This document shows positions 16,943 to 27,000 of a stretch of 64,000 bases of DNA, piece by piece. Where the stretch lies: the NCBI GenBank assembly GCA_023382655.1, contig JAHDWK010000029.1:1-64000 (forward strand). The letters are read 5' to 3'. Numbering within the stretch: position 1 is the first letter of the stretch; every line of letters starts with the position of its first letter. The notes below the pieces were generated by a model. That model was not told where the DNA came from. It searched no databases and saw nothing but the letters and a program-made list of their open reading frames with translations. Source of the stretch: Anaerolineae bacterium (lineage in GTDB: Bacteria; Chloroflexota; Anaerolineae; Promineifilales; Promineifilaceae). The translations under genes were made by a program, and so were the position numbers.

Positions 16943-17899
16943 ATGAAATTATTCCGTCGTATGTTACGTTTGTTGTTTGTATTGGCCGGTCTGGTGGTCG
17001 GGGTGGTGGCGGTGCTGGCGGCCTTTTTTGCCCGCCAACTCGTCAGCCCGCCCCGCCTGGGGCTGTGGGTGACGCCAGGTGAGTTGGGCATGCCCTATGA
17101 CCATGTCCAGTTCCCGGCGCTGGATGGTATTCGCCTGAGCGGGTGGTTTATCCCCGCACCGGCCGATTCCCACCGCAAAGGAGCCACCGTAATCATGATT
17201 CATGGCTGGCCTTGGAACCGGCTGGGCACAACGGCCGTGACCATACTGGACAAACTCACCAACAGCCAACCACTGGAATTGATTCGCCTGGCCCATGCCT
17301 TGCACCGGGATGGGTTCAACGTCTTGATGTTTGACCTGCGCAATCATGGTGAGAGTGCGGCCGCGCCGCCGGTCACGTTTGGTATTGAAGAATCAAAGGA
17401 TTTATTAGGCGCGTTGGCGTTTGTGAAAACTCGACCGGAAGCAGACCCGGCGCGCATCGGGGTCATTGGTTTCTCCATGGGGGGGAATACGGCACTGTAC
17501 ACGCTGGCGCAAACGCGGGAGATTCAGGCAGTGGTGGCCGTGCAACCAACCTCAGTGGGAGTTTTTGCGGGGCGTTACGGCCGTGACAATCTCGGCCCAC
17601 TTGCCATTCTCATCTTGCCGTTGGCGGAGTTGTTATACCGGGTGCAAGGGGGACGGCCGTTTGCCGATATTCGCCCTGCCGCTGCCGCTGCCCATGCGGG
17701 CAACACACCGGTTTTGTACATTCAGGGAAGTGGCGACGCCTGGGGCAGCGCCGCCGATGTGGCCCAAATGGCGGTGGCCACACCCAACCCCAGTGGCCCG
17801 CTCTATGTGGAATCCACCCACCGATTTGATGGCTACCAATATCTGCTCAATAACCCCAAAATTGCGACGGCTTTTTTTGAGCAGCACTTACCAGAATAA
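16943..17899 (+). CDS. Membrane-anchored alpha/beta hydrolase
   Basis: 318-aa protein with an N-terminal signal anchor (residues 8-30, LLFVLAGLVVGVVAVLAAFF) and no cleavage site, so the hydrolase domain is likely extracytoplasmic. Domain features: MIHGWPWNR, MFDLRNHGES, nucleophile GFSMGGN and a late His in ESTHRFDGYQ. It resembles the BAAT/dienelactone hydrolase-like group; the substrate is unknown. AGGAG precedes ATG 16943. It is closed by a bidirectional terminator at 17896-17930. Confidence 0.87.
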   Translation: MKLFRRMLRLLFVLAGLVVGVVAVLAAFFARQLVSPPRLGLWVTPGELGMPYDHVQFPALDGIRLSGWFIPAPADSHRKGATVIMIHGWPWNRLGTTAVTILDKLTNSQPLELIRLAHALHRDGFNVLMFDLRNHGESAAAPPVTFGIEESKDLLGALAFVKTRPEADPARIGVIGFSMGGNTALYTLAQTREIQAVVAVQPTSVGVFAGRYGRDNLGPLAILILPLAELLYRVQGGRPFADIRPAAAAAHAGNTPVLYIQGSGDAWGSAADVAQMAVATPNPSGPLYVESTHRFDGYQYLLNNPKIATAFFEQHLPE

Positions 17900-17930
17900 A
17901 AAAGGGGCATCCTGATGCCCCCTGTTTTAT
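17896..17930. terminator. Bidirectional terminator between convergent genes
   Basis: Stem GGGGCAT (17904-17910) / ATGCCCC (17915-17921), loop CCTG, with an A-run upstream and TGTTTTATT downstream, so it works in both directions. It separates the plus-strand hydrolase and the minus-strand glycosyltransferase. Confidence 0.85.
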
Positions 17931-19135
17931 TCCGGCCCATACCCCTGTAAGTCTCGCGCCACTTCTATTTCTCGTTTGCTCAGCTCTTCAAGAACTTGCA
18001 GCAGCATCCAATAGATGAATAGTTGGCCGCCGACCAGGAAGGACATCGCGCCAAAGAGCAGGTAAAACCACAGCCGTTCAATGGGCCAATTGTCGCTGGT
18101 CGTCAATGCCAGGCTGACCAGACCGACCAACAAACCGACCACAATACCCGCCAGACCCATCCAACCAAAATGGCGGTTTAAGGGTTTTTTGAAGACCGGC
18201 TTCTTGAAGAGACCTTGCCGCATCGGTTTTTTGTGGAAAATGGAGACCAGGTAGTTAAAGGTGACGCCCAGGGCAAAGATGCTGACGCCACTGACGGCCG
18301 TGACCAACGCCGTATAAATGGCCGCCACCCCCCACGCCCCCAACGAAGTAACGCCGCTGAGCCGGGCCAACACCAGCCCGACTACCACCAACAGGGAGAC
18401 GCCAACCAACGTGACGCCAATCAGACCCAACGGCCGTACCGGGTTATATGTCAGCGCCGTCCACACAATTGATTGCAGAAATAGGGAGCCATCATGCACC
18501 ACGCTCAGTTTGGAGCGCCCCACTCGTTCACTGTACGGGATGGGGATTTCCTTTATTTTTAGCCCTTCGTGGATAGCGCGGGTACTCATTACCGGCGTCA
18601 GGTTCAGGCCATCAGGCAGCGGGTACACCTGGTCTAGAATTTCGCTCTTAAACACACGCATCCCGCTGGCCGGGTCTTGCACGTGCTGGTTGCCCAAAAT
18701 AGAGAGCAGGTTTGACCAGATAAAGTTGCCCAACTTGCGCATGGGCGGCATGTGGCTTTCCGCGCCACCGCGCCGCGACCCGACCACCAGATCGGCCCCG
18801 TTCAGCGCCTCCTGGCACAACTGCGGGAAATACTCCGGTGGATAGGTGCCATCGGCGTCCAAGAAGGCGATTAGCTCACCGGTGGCCTGGCTAAAACCGG
18901 TCTTAAGTGCGCCGCCATATCCTTTGTTTTGCGGATGTTGGATGAGGGTGACGCCTTCAATGCTGCCGGCAATTTCCACCGTGCGGTCTTTGGAACCGTC
19001 ATCCACCACCAGTAGTTCCAGATTGTTGACGCCCACTTCTTTGAGCGATTCACGGATAGAGAGTACCCGGTGGGCTATTTCGGCGATGCCGCCTTCTTCG
19101 TTATAGGCGGGAATTACAACTGAGAGTGTGGTCAT
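17927..19135 (-). CDS. Family 2 glycosyltransferase with C-terminal membrane domain
   Basis: 402-aa DPM1/DPG-synthase-like glycosyltransferase. GT-A fold: SVVIPAYNEE (residues 5-14), VVDDGSKDRT, and the metal-binding FLDADGTYP (D93/D95). From about residue 225 there are four hydrophobic segments, the last near 350-380, which anchor it in the membrane as in polyprenyl-phosphate glycosyltransferases. It probably moves a sugar to an undecaprenyl-type lipid for envelope glycan assembly. The neighbouring acyltransferase supports an envelope role. Confidence 0.9.
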   Translation of the reverse strand: MTTLSVVIPAYNEEGGIAEIAHRVLSIRESLKEVGVNNLELLVVDDGSKDRTVEIAGSIEGVTLIQHPQNKGYGGALKTGFSQATGELIAFLDADGTYPPEYFPQLCQEALNGADLVVGSRRGGAESHMPPMRKLGNFIWSNLLSILGNQHVQDPASGMRVFKSEILDQVYPLPDGLNLTPVMSTRAIHEGLKIKEIPIPYSERVGRSKLSVVHDGSLFLQSIVWTALTYNPVRPLGLIGVTLVGVSLLVVVGLVLARLSGVTSLGAWGVAAIYTALVTAVSGVSIFALGVTFNYLVSIFHKKPMRQGLFKKPVFKKPLNRHFGWMGLAGIVVGLLVGLVSLALTTSDNWPIERLWFYLLFGAMSFLVGGQLFIYWMLLQVLEELSKREIEVARDLQGYGPE

Positions 19136-19178
19136 AGGGTTTCCTGCGTGGGGAGATAGGATTTCCTATCTTCCCACT

Positions 19179-19916
19179 CTAAATATGATAAATCTTCCGA
19201 TCGGGATAAGGTGGCTGCCCATCAATTTCCTTGATCACTTTCGCGGGGACGCCGCCGACAACGGTGTGGGGCGCTACGTCTTTGGTGACGACGGCGCCGG
19301 CGGCGACGACCGCCCCTTTGCCCACGCGCACACCGTCGGTGATGACAGCGCCCGCGCCTAGCCAGACATCATCTTCAATAACAATGCCTTCGGCGGTGAT
19401 ACCTTGCTCGGTAAACGGCCGTGTCCGGTCGGCAAATACATGGTTCACGGCAATAATCTGGGTGAAGGGAGAGGTATAGACCCGGTCGCCAATGGTAACG
19501 CCGCCCTGTCCCCGAATCACCGAGTACTCGCCCACCAGACTATCCTTGCCGATTTTGATGCCCGCATGGGGCAGGCCACGAAAGTTATAAACATGCAACA
19601 CCGCGCCGTGCATCACAATACTGTTCTGCCCGATTTCAATTCCGTCAGGGCAGGCGTGCAAATAGGTGTGCTGATCCAGATAAACGCCATTGCCGAGTTT
19701 GATGAAGTTAGCAAAGCGGAGCCGGACGCCGTTCTCAATGGCCGCCTGCCCTTCCATTTTTAAGATGAGTCGGTACAGCACCCCGCGAAGACCAATGCCG
19801 ATGATGGTGGGAATCCAGCCAATGAGCAGGTAAAGGGTTTGCTCTAGGAGGTAACGGCCGTTGCTGCTGGCTTGCCGGCTGAGATATAGTTTGACGCCGT
19901 CTACTGCTGAAGCCAC
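19179..19916 (-). CDS. Hexapeptide-repeat acyltransferase
   Basis: 245-aa left-handed beta-helix acyltransferase. An N-terminal hydrophobic segment (about 27-50) is followed by hexapeptide repeats from about residue 65, including the typical end IVIEDDVWLGAGAVITDGV, IGKGAVVAAGAVVTKDV and VVGGVPAKVI. The catalytic His is likely in NHVFADR (about residue 155). It resembles O-acetyltransferases that decorate sugars or capsule. It lies 43 bp upstream of the glycosyltransferase on the same strand, which suggests a shared envelope-polysaccharide operon. Confidence 0.9.
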   Translation of the reverse strand: MASAVDGVKLYLSRQASSNGRYLLEQTLYLLIGWIPTIIGIGLRGVLYRLILKMEGQAAIENGVRLRFANFIKLGNGVYLDQHTYLHACPDGIEIGQNSIVMHGAVLHVYNFRGLPHAGIKIGKDSLVGEYSVIRGQGGVTIGDRVYTSPFTQIIAVNHVFADRTRPFTEQGITAEGIVIEDDVWLGAGAVITDGVRVGKGAVVAAGAVVTKDVAPHTVVGGVPAKVIKEIDGQPPYPDRKIYHI

Positions 19917-19977
19917 AAAACCTCTACAAAGATCAAAATTCAGGTTTGATTATTGAGATGGTGACTTAAGAAGCCTA

Positions 19978-20030
19978 TTAAGTGGCAAGTTGCCGCTGGC
20001 AGGTAAACGCCTGCCACTTGCCACCTTTAG
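19978..20030. repeat. Word-repeat hairpin (AGTGGCAAG type)
   Basis: AAGTGGCAAGTTGCCGCTGGCAGG pairs imperfectly with CCTGCCACTTGCCACC around a GTAAACG-like loop. It lies between the minus-strand PAC2 gene and the acyltransferase and could act as a terminator for the former. Confidence 0.7.
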
Positions 20031-20953
20031 TCTTCCATATCCATATCATTGAACAAATCTGCCAACCCTTGCTCCCACACGTCATCCAGGGGAGTAAACG
20101 GCCGTTCTGTAAACTGGGCCGAAATTTGCGCCATAATCCCCCGGATGTTGATTTGCGGTGATTTTTCGGCCAGTTCCTCCAGTTGTTCCTCCAACGCGGA
20201 AAGCAGATATTGGCTTTTTTGTTCCAGGTCGGTCAGGTTCAGGTTCAGGCCAAAGAGGCGATTCAGGCGACGCATAATGTCCAGCCATGCTTTGTAGTCG
20301 TGCTCAATGCGCACTTCCCGCCCGGTGGCTCCCAATTGGGAGAAGTCATAGTTGGGCACAAAGCCATAAAACGCCTGAAAAGGCACTCCCTCGCGTTCGG
20401 CCCGGTCTACCAGATAGGAGCCAATAGAAGCGCCTCCTTCATAGTCAGAAAAGCGCAGGGCATATTGGTTCAGTTCAGCTTTCATCTCTGGCAGGCTGTA
20501 AATGCAGCCCACTTCCCGGTCTTTGTCATAGGGCACGGGGCCATAGACGCCGCCCAACGAAGCGATGCGCTGTACGCCGAGGGTGTGTACGGCCGTGAAA
20601 AAGGCCGCTGTATACCGGTCAATATCCAGATGTGGCTCGTCCCCCAGGAAAATCACTACGCCTTTATCTCCATTACCGGCGTAATACAGTTCATTACGCC
20701 GCTGCTCCAGGTGGCGGCGGTAGCCATCCTCAAACCGCACCACCGGTCGCAGCAGGTGGTGCGCCCCCGGCAATTGGAACAGATAGAAACCGTCAGATTT
20801 AATTTCACCGATCAACCGCGCCTCGGTTTGTTTGACCAGGTAGTCGGGCAGACCGGAAGAAATGCTGCCCGCGTCAGCCCACTGCCGCCATCCGGCGATC
20901 ATCACTAGGTCTGTGGCAGTAGGTGTTTCCCAGATTTCCACTGTGCTATCCAT
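20027..20953 (-). CDS. PAC2 family protein
   Basis: 308-aa PAC2-superfamily protein, related to archaeal and actinobacterial proteins named after the proteasome assembly chaperone PAC2. It matches the pattern DLVMIAGWRQWADAGSISS at the N-terminus, then a carboxypeptidase-like alpha/beta core with RIASLGGVYGPVPYDKD and the C-terminal helix rich in L, E and Q (about 235-280). Its function in bacteria is unknown; no proteasome genes occur in this window. The spacer upstream (20954-21157) contains word repeats. Confidence 0.85.
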   Translation of the reverse strand: MDSTVEIWETPTATDLVMIAGWRQWADAGSISSGLPDYLVKQTEARLIGEIKSDGFYLFQLPGAHHLLRPVVRFEDGYRRHLEQRRNELYYAGNGDKGVVIFLGDEPHLDIDRYTAAFFTAVHTLGVQRIASLGGVYGPVPYDKDREVGCIYSLPEMKAELNQYALRFSDYEGGASIGSYLVDRAEREGVPFQAFYGFVPNYDFSQLGATGREVRIEHDYKAWLDIMRRLNRLFGLNLNLTDLEQKSQYLLSALEEQLEELAEKSPQINIRGIMAQISAQFTERPFTPLDDVWEQGLADLFNDMDMED

Positions 20954-21037
20954 ACGTCACTCCCTTTTGCCTGTCAGCCAAATTACGTTTGCTGACTATA
21001 GTTTACCAGTAGAGCGATCATGTGTGAAGAAGTAAAT

Positions 21038-21146
21038 GATCTGCGAAGGACGCGAAGAGCGCGAAGGTTTTTTCTCTTGGTCTATTTCGATTTGCTGTAA
21101 TCTTTGTTTATCATTCATAATTCATCCTTCATAATTCCTAATTCCA
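21038..21146. repeat. Word repeats upstream of DMT transporter
   Basis: GCGAAGGACGCGAAGAGCGCGAAGG (about 21045-21068) shares its word with 35060-35118 in inverted orientation, and ATTCATAATTCATCCTTCATAATTCC (21114-21139) shares its word with 4262, 5208 and 8876. Confidence 0.7.
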
Positions 21147-21157
21147 AAGGAGCGAAC

Positions 21158-22003
21158 GTGGTGAATGCTGAAGTGATGGTACTGTTTTGGGGGCTGGCTT
21201 CGGCCGTGACCTGGGGTGCGGGTGACTTTAGCGGTGGGGTGGCGGCCAAACGCACGGCCGTGACCAGCGTGGTTATCGTCTCGCAAATTGTCGGCGGCAT
21301 TTTTCTGGTTTTGTTGGCATTGTTGTTTGGGGAGACGTTGCCCACGCCGACCTCGCTGTTGATGGGGGTGCTGGCGGGTATAGCCGGCGTCATCGGCTTG
21401 TTGGCGCTGTACAGTGGGTTGGCCAACGGCCGTATGGGGGTCGTGGCGCCATTAGCCGCCGTTATTTCCGCAGCGCTCCCCGTTCTCGTTAGTCTGTTCA
21501 TCGAGGGTCTACCGCAGATTACCCAATTGCTGGGTTTTGCAGTGGCACTGTTAGCTGTTTGGCTGTTGTCAGGTATGGGCTGGCAAACGGCCGTGCCGCG
21601 CCAGGAATTGGGGTATGCCCTGGTTGCCGGGACCGGTTTTGCCCTCTTTTTTATCTTCATTGATCGCGTGGAATCGGGTTCGCTGTTTTGGCCGCTGGCA
21701 GCAGCAAGGACGGCATCGGTGGCCCTGTTGAGCCTGTGGGTGGTGAGCCGCGGGGAATGGGTACGGCCGTTGCCCAATCAACTGCCGCTTATTGCCCTGG
21801 CCGGGGTGCTAGATGCTCTGGGCAACGCCTTTTTTGCCCTGGCGGCCCGCCTGGGGCGGCTGGATATTGCCGCCGTGTTAGCCTCGCTTTATCCGGGATC
21901 AACCGTCTTGCTGGCGCGGTTGATATTGCAGGAAAGACTCACGCGGTTGCAATGGCTCGGTGTCTTGCTGGCTCTGGCTGCTCTGGTGCTGATCACACTA
22001 TGA
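21158..22003 (+). CDS. DMT/EamA superfamily transporter
   Basis: 281-aa integral membrane protein with ten predicted hydrophobic segments in two EamA repeats (the first begins LFWGLASAVTWGAGDFSGG, the second near ELGYALVAGTGFALFFIF). This family exports or imports small metabolites; the substrate is unknown. GTG 21158 is chosen because AAAGGAG ends five bases upstream (GTG 21161 is equally possible). The longer frame from 21104 consists of the ATTCATAATTC word repeat. Confidence 0.88.
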   Translation: MVNAEVMVLFWGLASAVTWGAGDFSGGVAAKRTAVTSVVIVSQIVGGIFLVLLALLFGETLPTPTSLLMGVLAGIAGVIGLLALYSGLANGRMGVVAPLAAVISAALPVLVSLFIEGLPQITQLLGFAVALLAVWLLSGMGWQTAVPRQELGYALVAGTGFALFFIFIDRVESGSLFWPLAAARTASVALLSLWVVSRGEWVRPLPNQLPLIALAGVLDALGNAFFALAARLGRLDIAAVLASLYPGSTVLLARLILQERLTRLQWLGVLLALAALVLITL

Positions 22004-22005
22004 AG

Positions 22006-22075
22006 GTGGTGCCAGGCAATGGGCACACAGTTCTGAGCGACCAAAATGGTTCGGCCCTTTGCCTGGCGCTGCTCC
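22006..22075. repeat. GTGCCAGGCA hairpin, copy 1
   Basis: GTGCCAGGCAATGGGC pairs with GCCCTTTGCCTGGCGC across a loop of about 35 bases. The same family appears at 45659-45722. It lies directly after the transporter stop and before the esterase. Confidence 0.75.
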
Positions 22076-22117
22076 CGCAAAACATTACCCATTCTTTATG
22101 GACGACTTTGTGAATAT

Positions 22118-23044
22118 ATGGACAATAGGGTCATCAATACTGATATGCGGAGTGAAACATTGCAGACAGTCCAATTAGCAACCGCACAATGGCAAAACTA
22201 CCACGATGTTTATTATGAAAGGCATCGCCACACGGTAGTAGGTAATTTGAAAATAGCCAGAGATATTTACAGCCCCCAACTCGCCAACCAGCGCGACATT
22301 CTGGTTTATTTGCCACCTTCTTACGAAAGTTCCCATGCTCGTTACCCGGTGCTGTATATGCATGACGGCTACAATCTGTTTGATGAGGCCACCAGTTACG
22401 TGGGTGACTGGCAGGTGGATGAGACGATGGAGCAGTTAAGCGCCAGAGAAGGGCTGGAAGCGATTGTTGTGGGCATTCCCAATATTGGTGCAGCCCGTAT
22501 GGATGAATATAGTCCTTTTCGTGACCATCATTATGGCGGCGGCAAGGGTAAGGCGTATGTGGAATTTATTGCCCATACGCTCAAACCGCTGGTGGACGGC
22601 GCGTTTCGCACCCTGCCGGACAAACGGAATACGGGGATGATGGGGTCTTCCATGGGAGGGCTGATTAGTCTCTATGGGTTTTTTGAATTTCCGGCCACGT
22701 TTGGGTTTGTGGGGGTCATGAGTCCGTCGGTGTGGTTTGCGCACGGGGCGATATTTCATTATGTGGAAAACGCGCCGTTTCAGCAAGGGAAGATTTATCT
22801 GGATGCGGGGACGCGGGAGATGGGGGGATTCTGGCCGGATCAGCATGTGTTGATTTCACGGTCACGGCAATATTACGGCCGTGTCCGCTTCTTGAAGCGC
22901 CTCCTCGTCAAAAAAGGGTATCGTCCCACCCGTCATTTGTTACACATTGAAGCCAAAGGTGATGCCCACGACGAAGCGGCCTGGGCCAGACGGCTGCCAA
23001 ATGCGGTGCGCTTCTTTCTGGGTGCGCCGATAAAAAGAGACTAA
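22118..23044 (+). CDS. Fes/EstD-like esterase
   Basis: 308-aa putative esterase with the enterochelin-esterase-like (PF00756-type) fold: RDILVYLPPSYESS, YPVLYMHDGYNLFDE, and nucleophile GSSMGGLISL. The late His is in HIEAKGDAHDEAAW. Such enzymes cleave acyl esters, including siderophore esters, but no siderophore genes are nearby. The ATG at 22118 is chosen over the longest frame (22046), which begins inside the preceding hairpin; Met at 22145 (MRSETL) is another candidate. Confidence 0.87.
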   Translation: MDNRVINTDMRSETLQTVQLATAQWQNYHDVYYERHRHTVVGNLKIARDIYSPQLANQRDILVYLPPSYESSHARYPVLYMHDGYNLFDEATSYVGDWQVDETMEQLSAREGLEAIVVGIPNIGAARMDEYSPFRDHHYGGGKGKAYVEFIAHTLKPLVDGAFRTLPDKRNTGMMGSSMGGLISLYGFFEFPATFGFVGVMSPSVWFAHGAIFHYVENAPFQQGKIYLDAGTREMGGFWPDQHVLISRSRQYYGRVRFLKRLLVKKGYRPTRHLLHIEAKGDAHDEAAWARRLPNAVRFFLGAPIKRD

Positions 23045-23095
23045 GCAATGACGTAATTACGCCATTGCCCCATTACGCAATTACTCATTTATCCC
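23043..23095. repeat. Word repeats (GTAATTACGCCATTGC type)
   Basis: AATGACGTAATTACGCCATTGCCCCATTACGCAATTACTCATT: alternating ATTACGC/CCATT words with internal palindromes, directly after the esterase stop. Confidence 0.65.
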
Positions 23096-23212
23096 CCATT
23101 TCCCCCTCACTTTGTTGCGTTGTTTGGTCACTCTTTGTTAGGATTCCAGGCAGTGGCAACCCAACGGCCGTCAGGACGTCATCAACAGCCACCAGGCAAG
23201 GACAACAAGGAT

Positions 23213-24022
23213 ATGACACAAAGCAATGAGAAAGAGTACCAGATAAAGACCAGCCCGCTGCCCGTCCCACCTTTAGGACGCTTGTGGAGCAGTGCAGTGG
23301 ATGGCGCGCGCAAGTATCGGGGGCCATTGCTTGTTGTCTTTATCCTGGCGGTGTTAGGATTGTTGGGGTGGCAATTCCAAAAGCAAACATTGGCTGCCTT
23401 TTCCATGTTGCAGGATCAGGAGGCGGTGAGCGCTTATATCCAAAAGTTTGGCATTCTAGGCCCGTTGGTATTGGGCGTTGGCCACTATTTGCAGGTGATT
23501 ATTGCTTTTATTCCGGGGCATGTGTTTGTGCTGGCCGGTGGTTATCTGTATGGCTTTTTACCCGGCCTGGCGCTGAACATGCTGTTTGTGGTCACAGCCA
23601 GCCAGTTTTCTTTTTTCCTGGCGAAGAAGGCAGGACGGCCGTTGGTGGGTAAATTTGTAGACGCGCCCACGCTGGACAAATGGCAGAGCATTGCCGATAA
23701 GCGGGGCATCACCTTCTTTACCATTGCCTTCATCCTGCCCGTTTTCCCTTCCGATGCCATGAACTTTGTGGCCGGGTTGTCAGGCATGGACGGCCGTAAG
23801 TTCCTCATTGCCAACTTTTTTGGTCGCCTACCCAGTGTGGTCTTGATGAGTTTTATTGGCGCGTATGGGTTGGAGTTTTCCAATACGGTGCGGGGGCTGC
23901 TGGTGGTGGCGGTGGTGCTGGTGTATGTGGTGGGACGGTACGTCATTCTGCAGATTGAACGGCAACACAGCGGCGGAGTTTACAAACAGCCGCGTTCTCA
24001 ACCCCACAGAGAATCCAATTAA
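23213..24022 (+). CDS. VTT domain (TVP38/TMEM64, DedA-like) membrane protein
   Basis: 269-aa membrane protein. After an N-terminal cytoplasmic segment there is a hydrophobic helix (about 40-60), then the VTT core: GPLVLGVGHYLQVIIAFIPG, FVLAGGYLYGFLPG, a helix with FSFFLAKKAGRPLVGKFV, and FFTIAFILPVFPSDAMNFVAGL. Relatives act in membrane homeostasis and lipid scrambling or flipping. The ATG at 23213 after AAGGAT is preferred; upstream in-frame codons from 23120 have no family similarity. Confidence 0.88.
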   Translation: MTQSNEKEYQIKTSPLPVPPLGRLWSSAVDGARKYRGPLLVVFILAVLGLLGWQFQKQTLAAFSMLQDQEAVSAYIQKFGILGPLVLGVGHYLQVIIAFIPGHVFVLAGGYLYGFLPGLALNMLFVVTASQFSFFLAKKAGRPLVGKFVDAPTLDKWQSIADKRGITFFTIAFILPVFPSDAMNFVAGLSGMDGRKFLIANFFGRLPSVVLMSFIGAYGLEFSNTVRGLLVVAVVLVYVVGRYVILQIERQHSGGVYKQPRSQPHRESN

Positions 24023-24095
24023 AAATCGCATAAGCAGGAGCCTGGTATTTGCGTATGCGCCGCTCTACAAGAGTGATTTTGTTGTTGACGATCAT

Positions 24096-27000
24096 TCACG
24101 ATTCCAGCCATTCAGTTACAATGTCATCATAAGATTGGGCACGGCCGTCCGCCTCCATCTGGGCGGCTGCCGCGACCGTCAAATGATCCCGCACTTCCGC
24201 CATTATCACGCCGGCTAACCCGCGAAATTCATACCAGGTGGCCTTGTTCTCCAGGGCAAACGCTGCCAACCGGGCTGCTTCCGGCCACTTACCCTGTTCC
24301 ACACAAATCGCCGCCAGATTGGTAATAACAATCAAGCTCAATCCCAATTCTGCCTGTTTGTGTGCCAGCCGTAACGCCTCCACCAGAAAAGCGCGCGCCT
24401 CGTCCCAATTTCCCATTTTCGCTGCTGCCCGCCCCTGCCCGACCAGGGCGTACGCACACGTCCACTCATGGAAAATGCGCTGCCCAAACGTGAGTTGCCC
24501 CGCCGCAATCTGGTGGCAGGTTTCAAAGTGTTGCCTTGCTTCGGCGTCACGGCCGTCGGCCAGCGCCAGATCGCCCATCCCGCGGTGGTAATAAGCCACG
24601 CCCAGGGGATCGAGCTGTTCCATCAACGGGCGACTCTGTGCATACCAATGCCGGGCTGCTTCTTGGTTGCCCATAATCCGCTGCAAATCCCCCATTTCCC
24701 ACTCATGCCAGGCCAACAAGACGGTACGGCTGCCACCGGGTAACTCCAGGCTTTGCTGGCGCAAGGGTAAAGCCTGCGCCAGATCACCGGCGCGCACAAA
24801 GGCAATGCTGGCCCAGGAAGCCATCGAGATTGCGCCGGGGATAAACCCGGCGGCGCGGTACGCCTCTTGCGCTTTCAGGAAGGCTTCGGCCGCCAACGGA
24901 TATTCCCCCGCGCTCAAGAGCGTATTTGCCAGACGCTGCCACCGGAATGCGCCCCCCCATTCGTGCCCTATCTTTGTTTCCAGAGGTTGAAGCCGCTCCA
25001 ATGTTTGCAGGGCGGCGGCATAGTTATGCTGCAATGTCTGCAAATAAGACAGGGTACTCAGGCTGCGGAACAACCCCAAAACGTTTTGCATTTCCTGGTT
25101 CAATTGCATGTTTTCGGCCAGAAAATAGGCTGCTTCTTCCAGATCGCCCAGATTCATCAGACCCACGCTCAGTTCGTGGGCGACCAGCGCTATCTCCCAG
25201 GGTTGCCCATCCGGGCACACCTGTTCGTAAGCCTGGCGCATCATCTGGACGCCGGCTTCCAGATTCACCTCGGCGCTGTACAGAAAACCCAAGAGGGAGA
25301 GCCAGATACCCAGTTGGGCGGTTAACCCATGTTTTTCAGCAAATTTGTAGATTTCGTCTACCTGTAAGGCGGCGCGCCAGTTTGTTTCAGATGTGAAAAA
25401 GTAGAAATCGTAAGCAAACCAGCTACGCAATAGGCGGCACTTTACCAGGAAGAGAATGTGTTCGGGTTGTGGTTGCTGTTCCAGGGCGCTGACGGCCGTT
25501 TCCAGCATCGCCATATCTTCGGCCGCAAACGAGCGTGCCTGGTAAAAAATGTTGAGTACGGGGAGTGTCTGATGCAGCAGGTCATATTGCCCCTGCCCGG
25601 CGGCCCACCGCCAGGCGTTTTGGATGTCAGCGCGGGCATCATCCACGGCCGTAAATGCCGACACCTGCTCTGGCCCATGCATCTTTTTTCCCTCGGCCAG
25701 CAAAAAATGGAGGAAATAATCACTGTATTGTGCCTGCGCCTGCTGCCAGTTTGCCGGGTGGGACTGCAAATAGGCAAGGGCATATTGGCGCAGCAGTTCA
25801 TGGATGGTGTAACGGCCGTCTTCCCCCCGCCGGATCAATGACTTGTTTGCCAACCCCATCAGCACCCGTAACGAAGCATCCGTCACCGCCTGTGCCGCCT
25901 CGCGGGTAAAACCGGCCACAAAAATAGCGAGTTTGGGGAAAGCATCCTGCTCTGCGGGCGTCAGCAGGCTCCAGGTAGATTCAAATACAGCCCGGATACT
26001 GCGCTGCCGCTCCGGCACATCTTGCAGTTCCGTTTCCAAAAAATCCAGGTTGCGGGCAATTTCTTCTTTAATTTCGGCCAATGACAGCAGTTCCAGCCAG
26101 CTTGCCGCCAGTTCAATCGCCAATGGCATCCCCTCCACCAGGCGGCAAATCTCTGTGACCAGGTCTAAATTTTCCGGCGTCAACTGGAACTCTGGCTGGA
26201 TGCGGTTGGCAGTCAGGGCAAAGAGCTTGAGGGAACTGTAGGTTTCCAGTTCAGTCGGCGTGAGGACAGTGACGGCCGTTGCCGGCACATCCATGCCCGC
26301 CACATTCACCAGTGTCTCTCCCCGCACGTTCAGCCGTGCCCGTGAAGTGGCGACAATCCTGCTTTGCGGGGCCGCCGCCAGGATTTCCTGGGGCAAGGTC
26401 GCCTCGCCGTTTTGCGCCAGACCATCTACCAGGTGTTCCATGTTGTCCAATACCAATAACAGTTGCTTGCCGGTGAGATAATCCAGCAACTGTTGGCGGG
26501 GGTTGCTGCGTTCGTCCAGGTCATTAAAGGTGAAACGCAGTGCTTTGGCTACGGCCGTCACCATTTGCCGTGCCGATTCCAGCGGCGCTAAAGGCACAAA
26601 ACAGACACCATCGGCAAAAGCCGCCCGCTGCTCCTGGGCCAACTGAATCGCCAGGCGAGTTTTGCCCATGCCCCCCGGCCCCACCAGTGTTAGCAGCCGA
26701 TGCTCTGGCTCGTGTAGCAACTGGCCCAATTCGTCCAGCAGTTGGCGTCGGCCCACAAAAGGGGTAGGCAGCAAGGGTAAATTGTCGAGGGGCGGTTGGC
26801 CGATGGCCATCTGGCTGACGGCCGTTTCCGGCTTAACCGGTAATGTGCCAATGGCTTCTGCAAAATCAGGCGGAGTGGGGGCAAATTCCCCGGCTTTGAT
26901 CGCTTCATACAGCGCCACCGTTTCCGGTTCGGGTGTGACGGCTAATTCGGCCTGCAAGCGTTGGGCGCACTGCTGGTATTGGCGGATGGCCGCGCTGCGC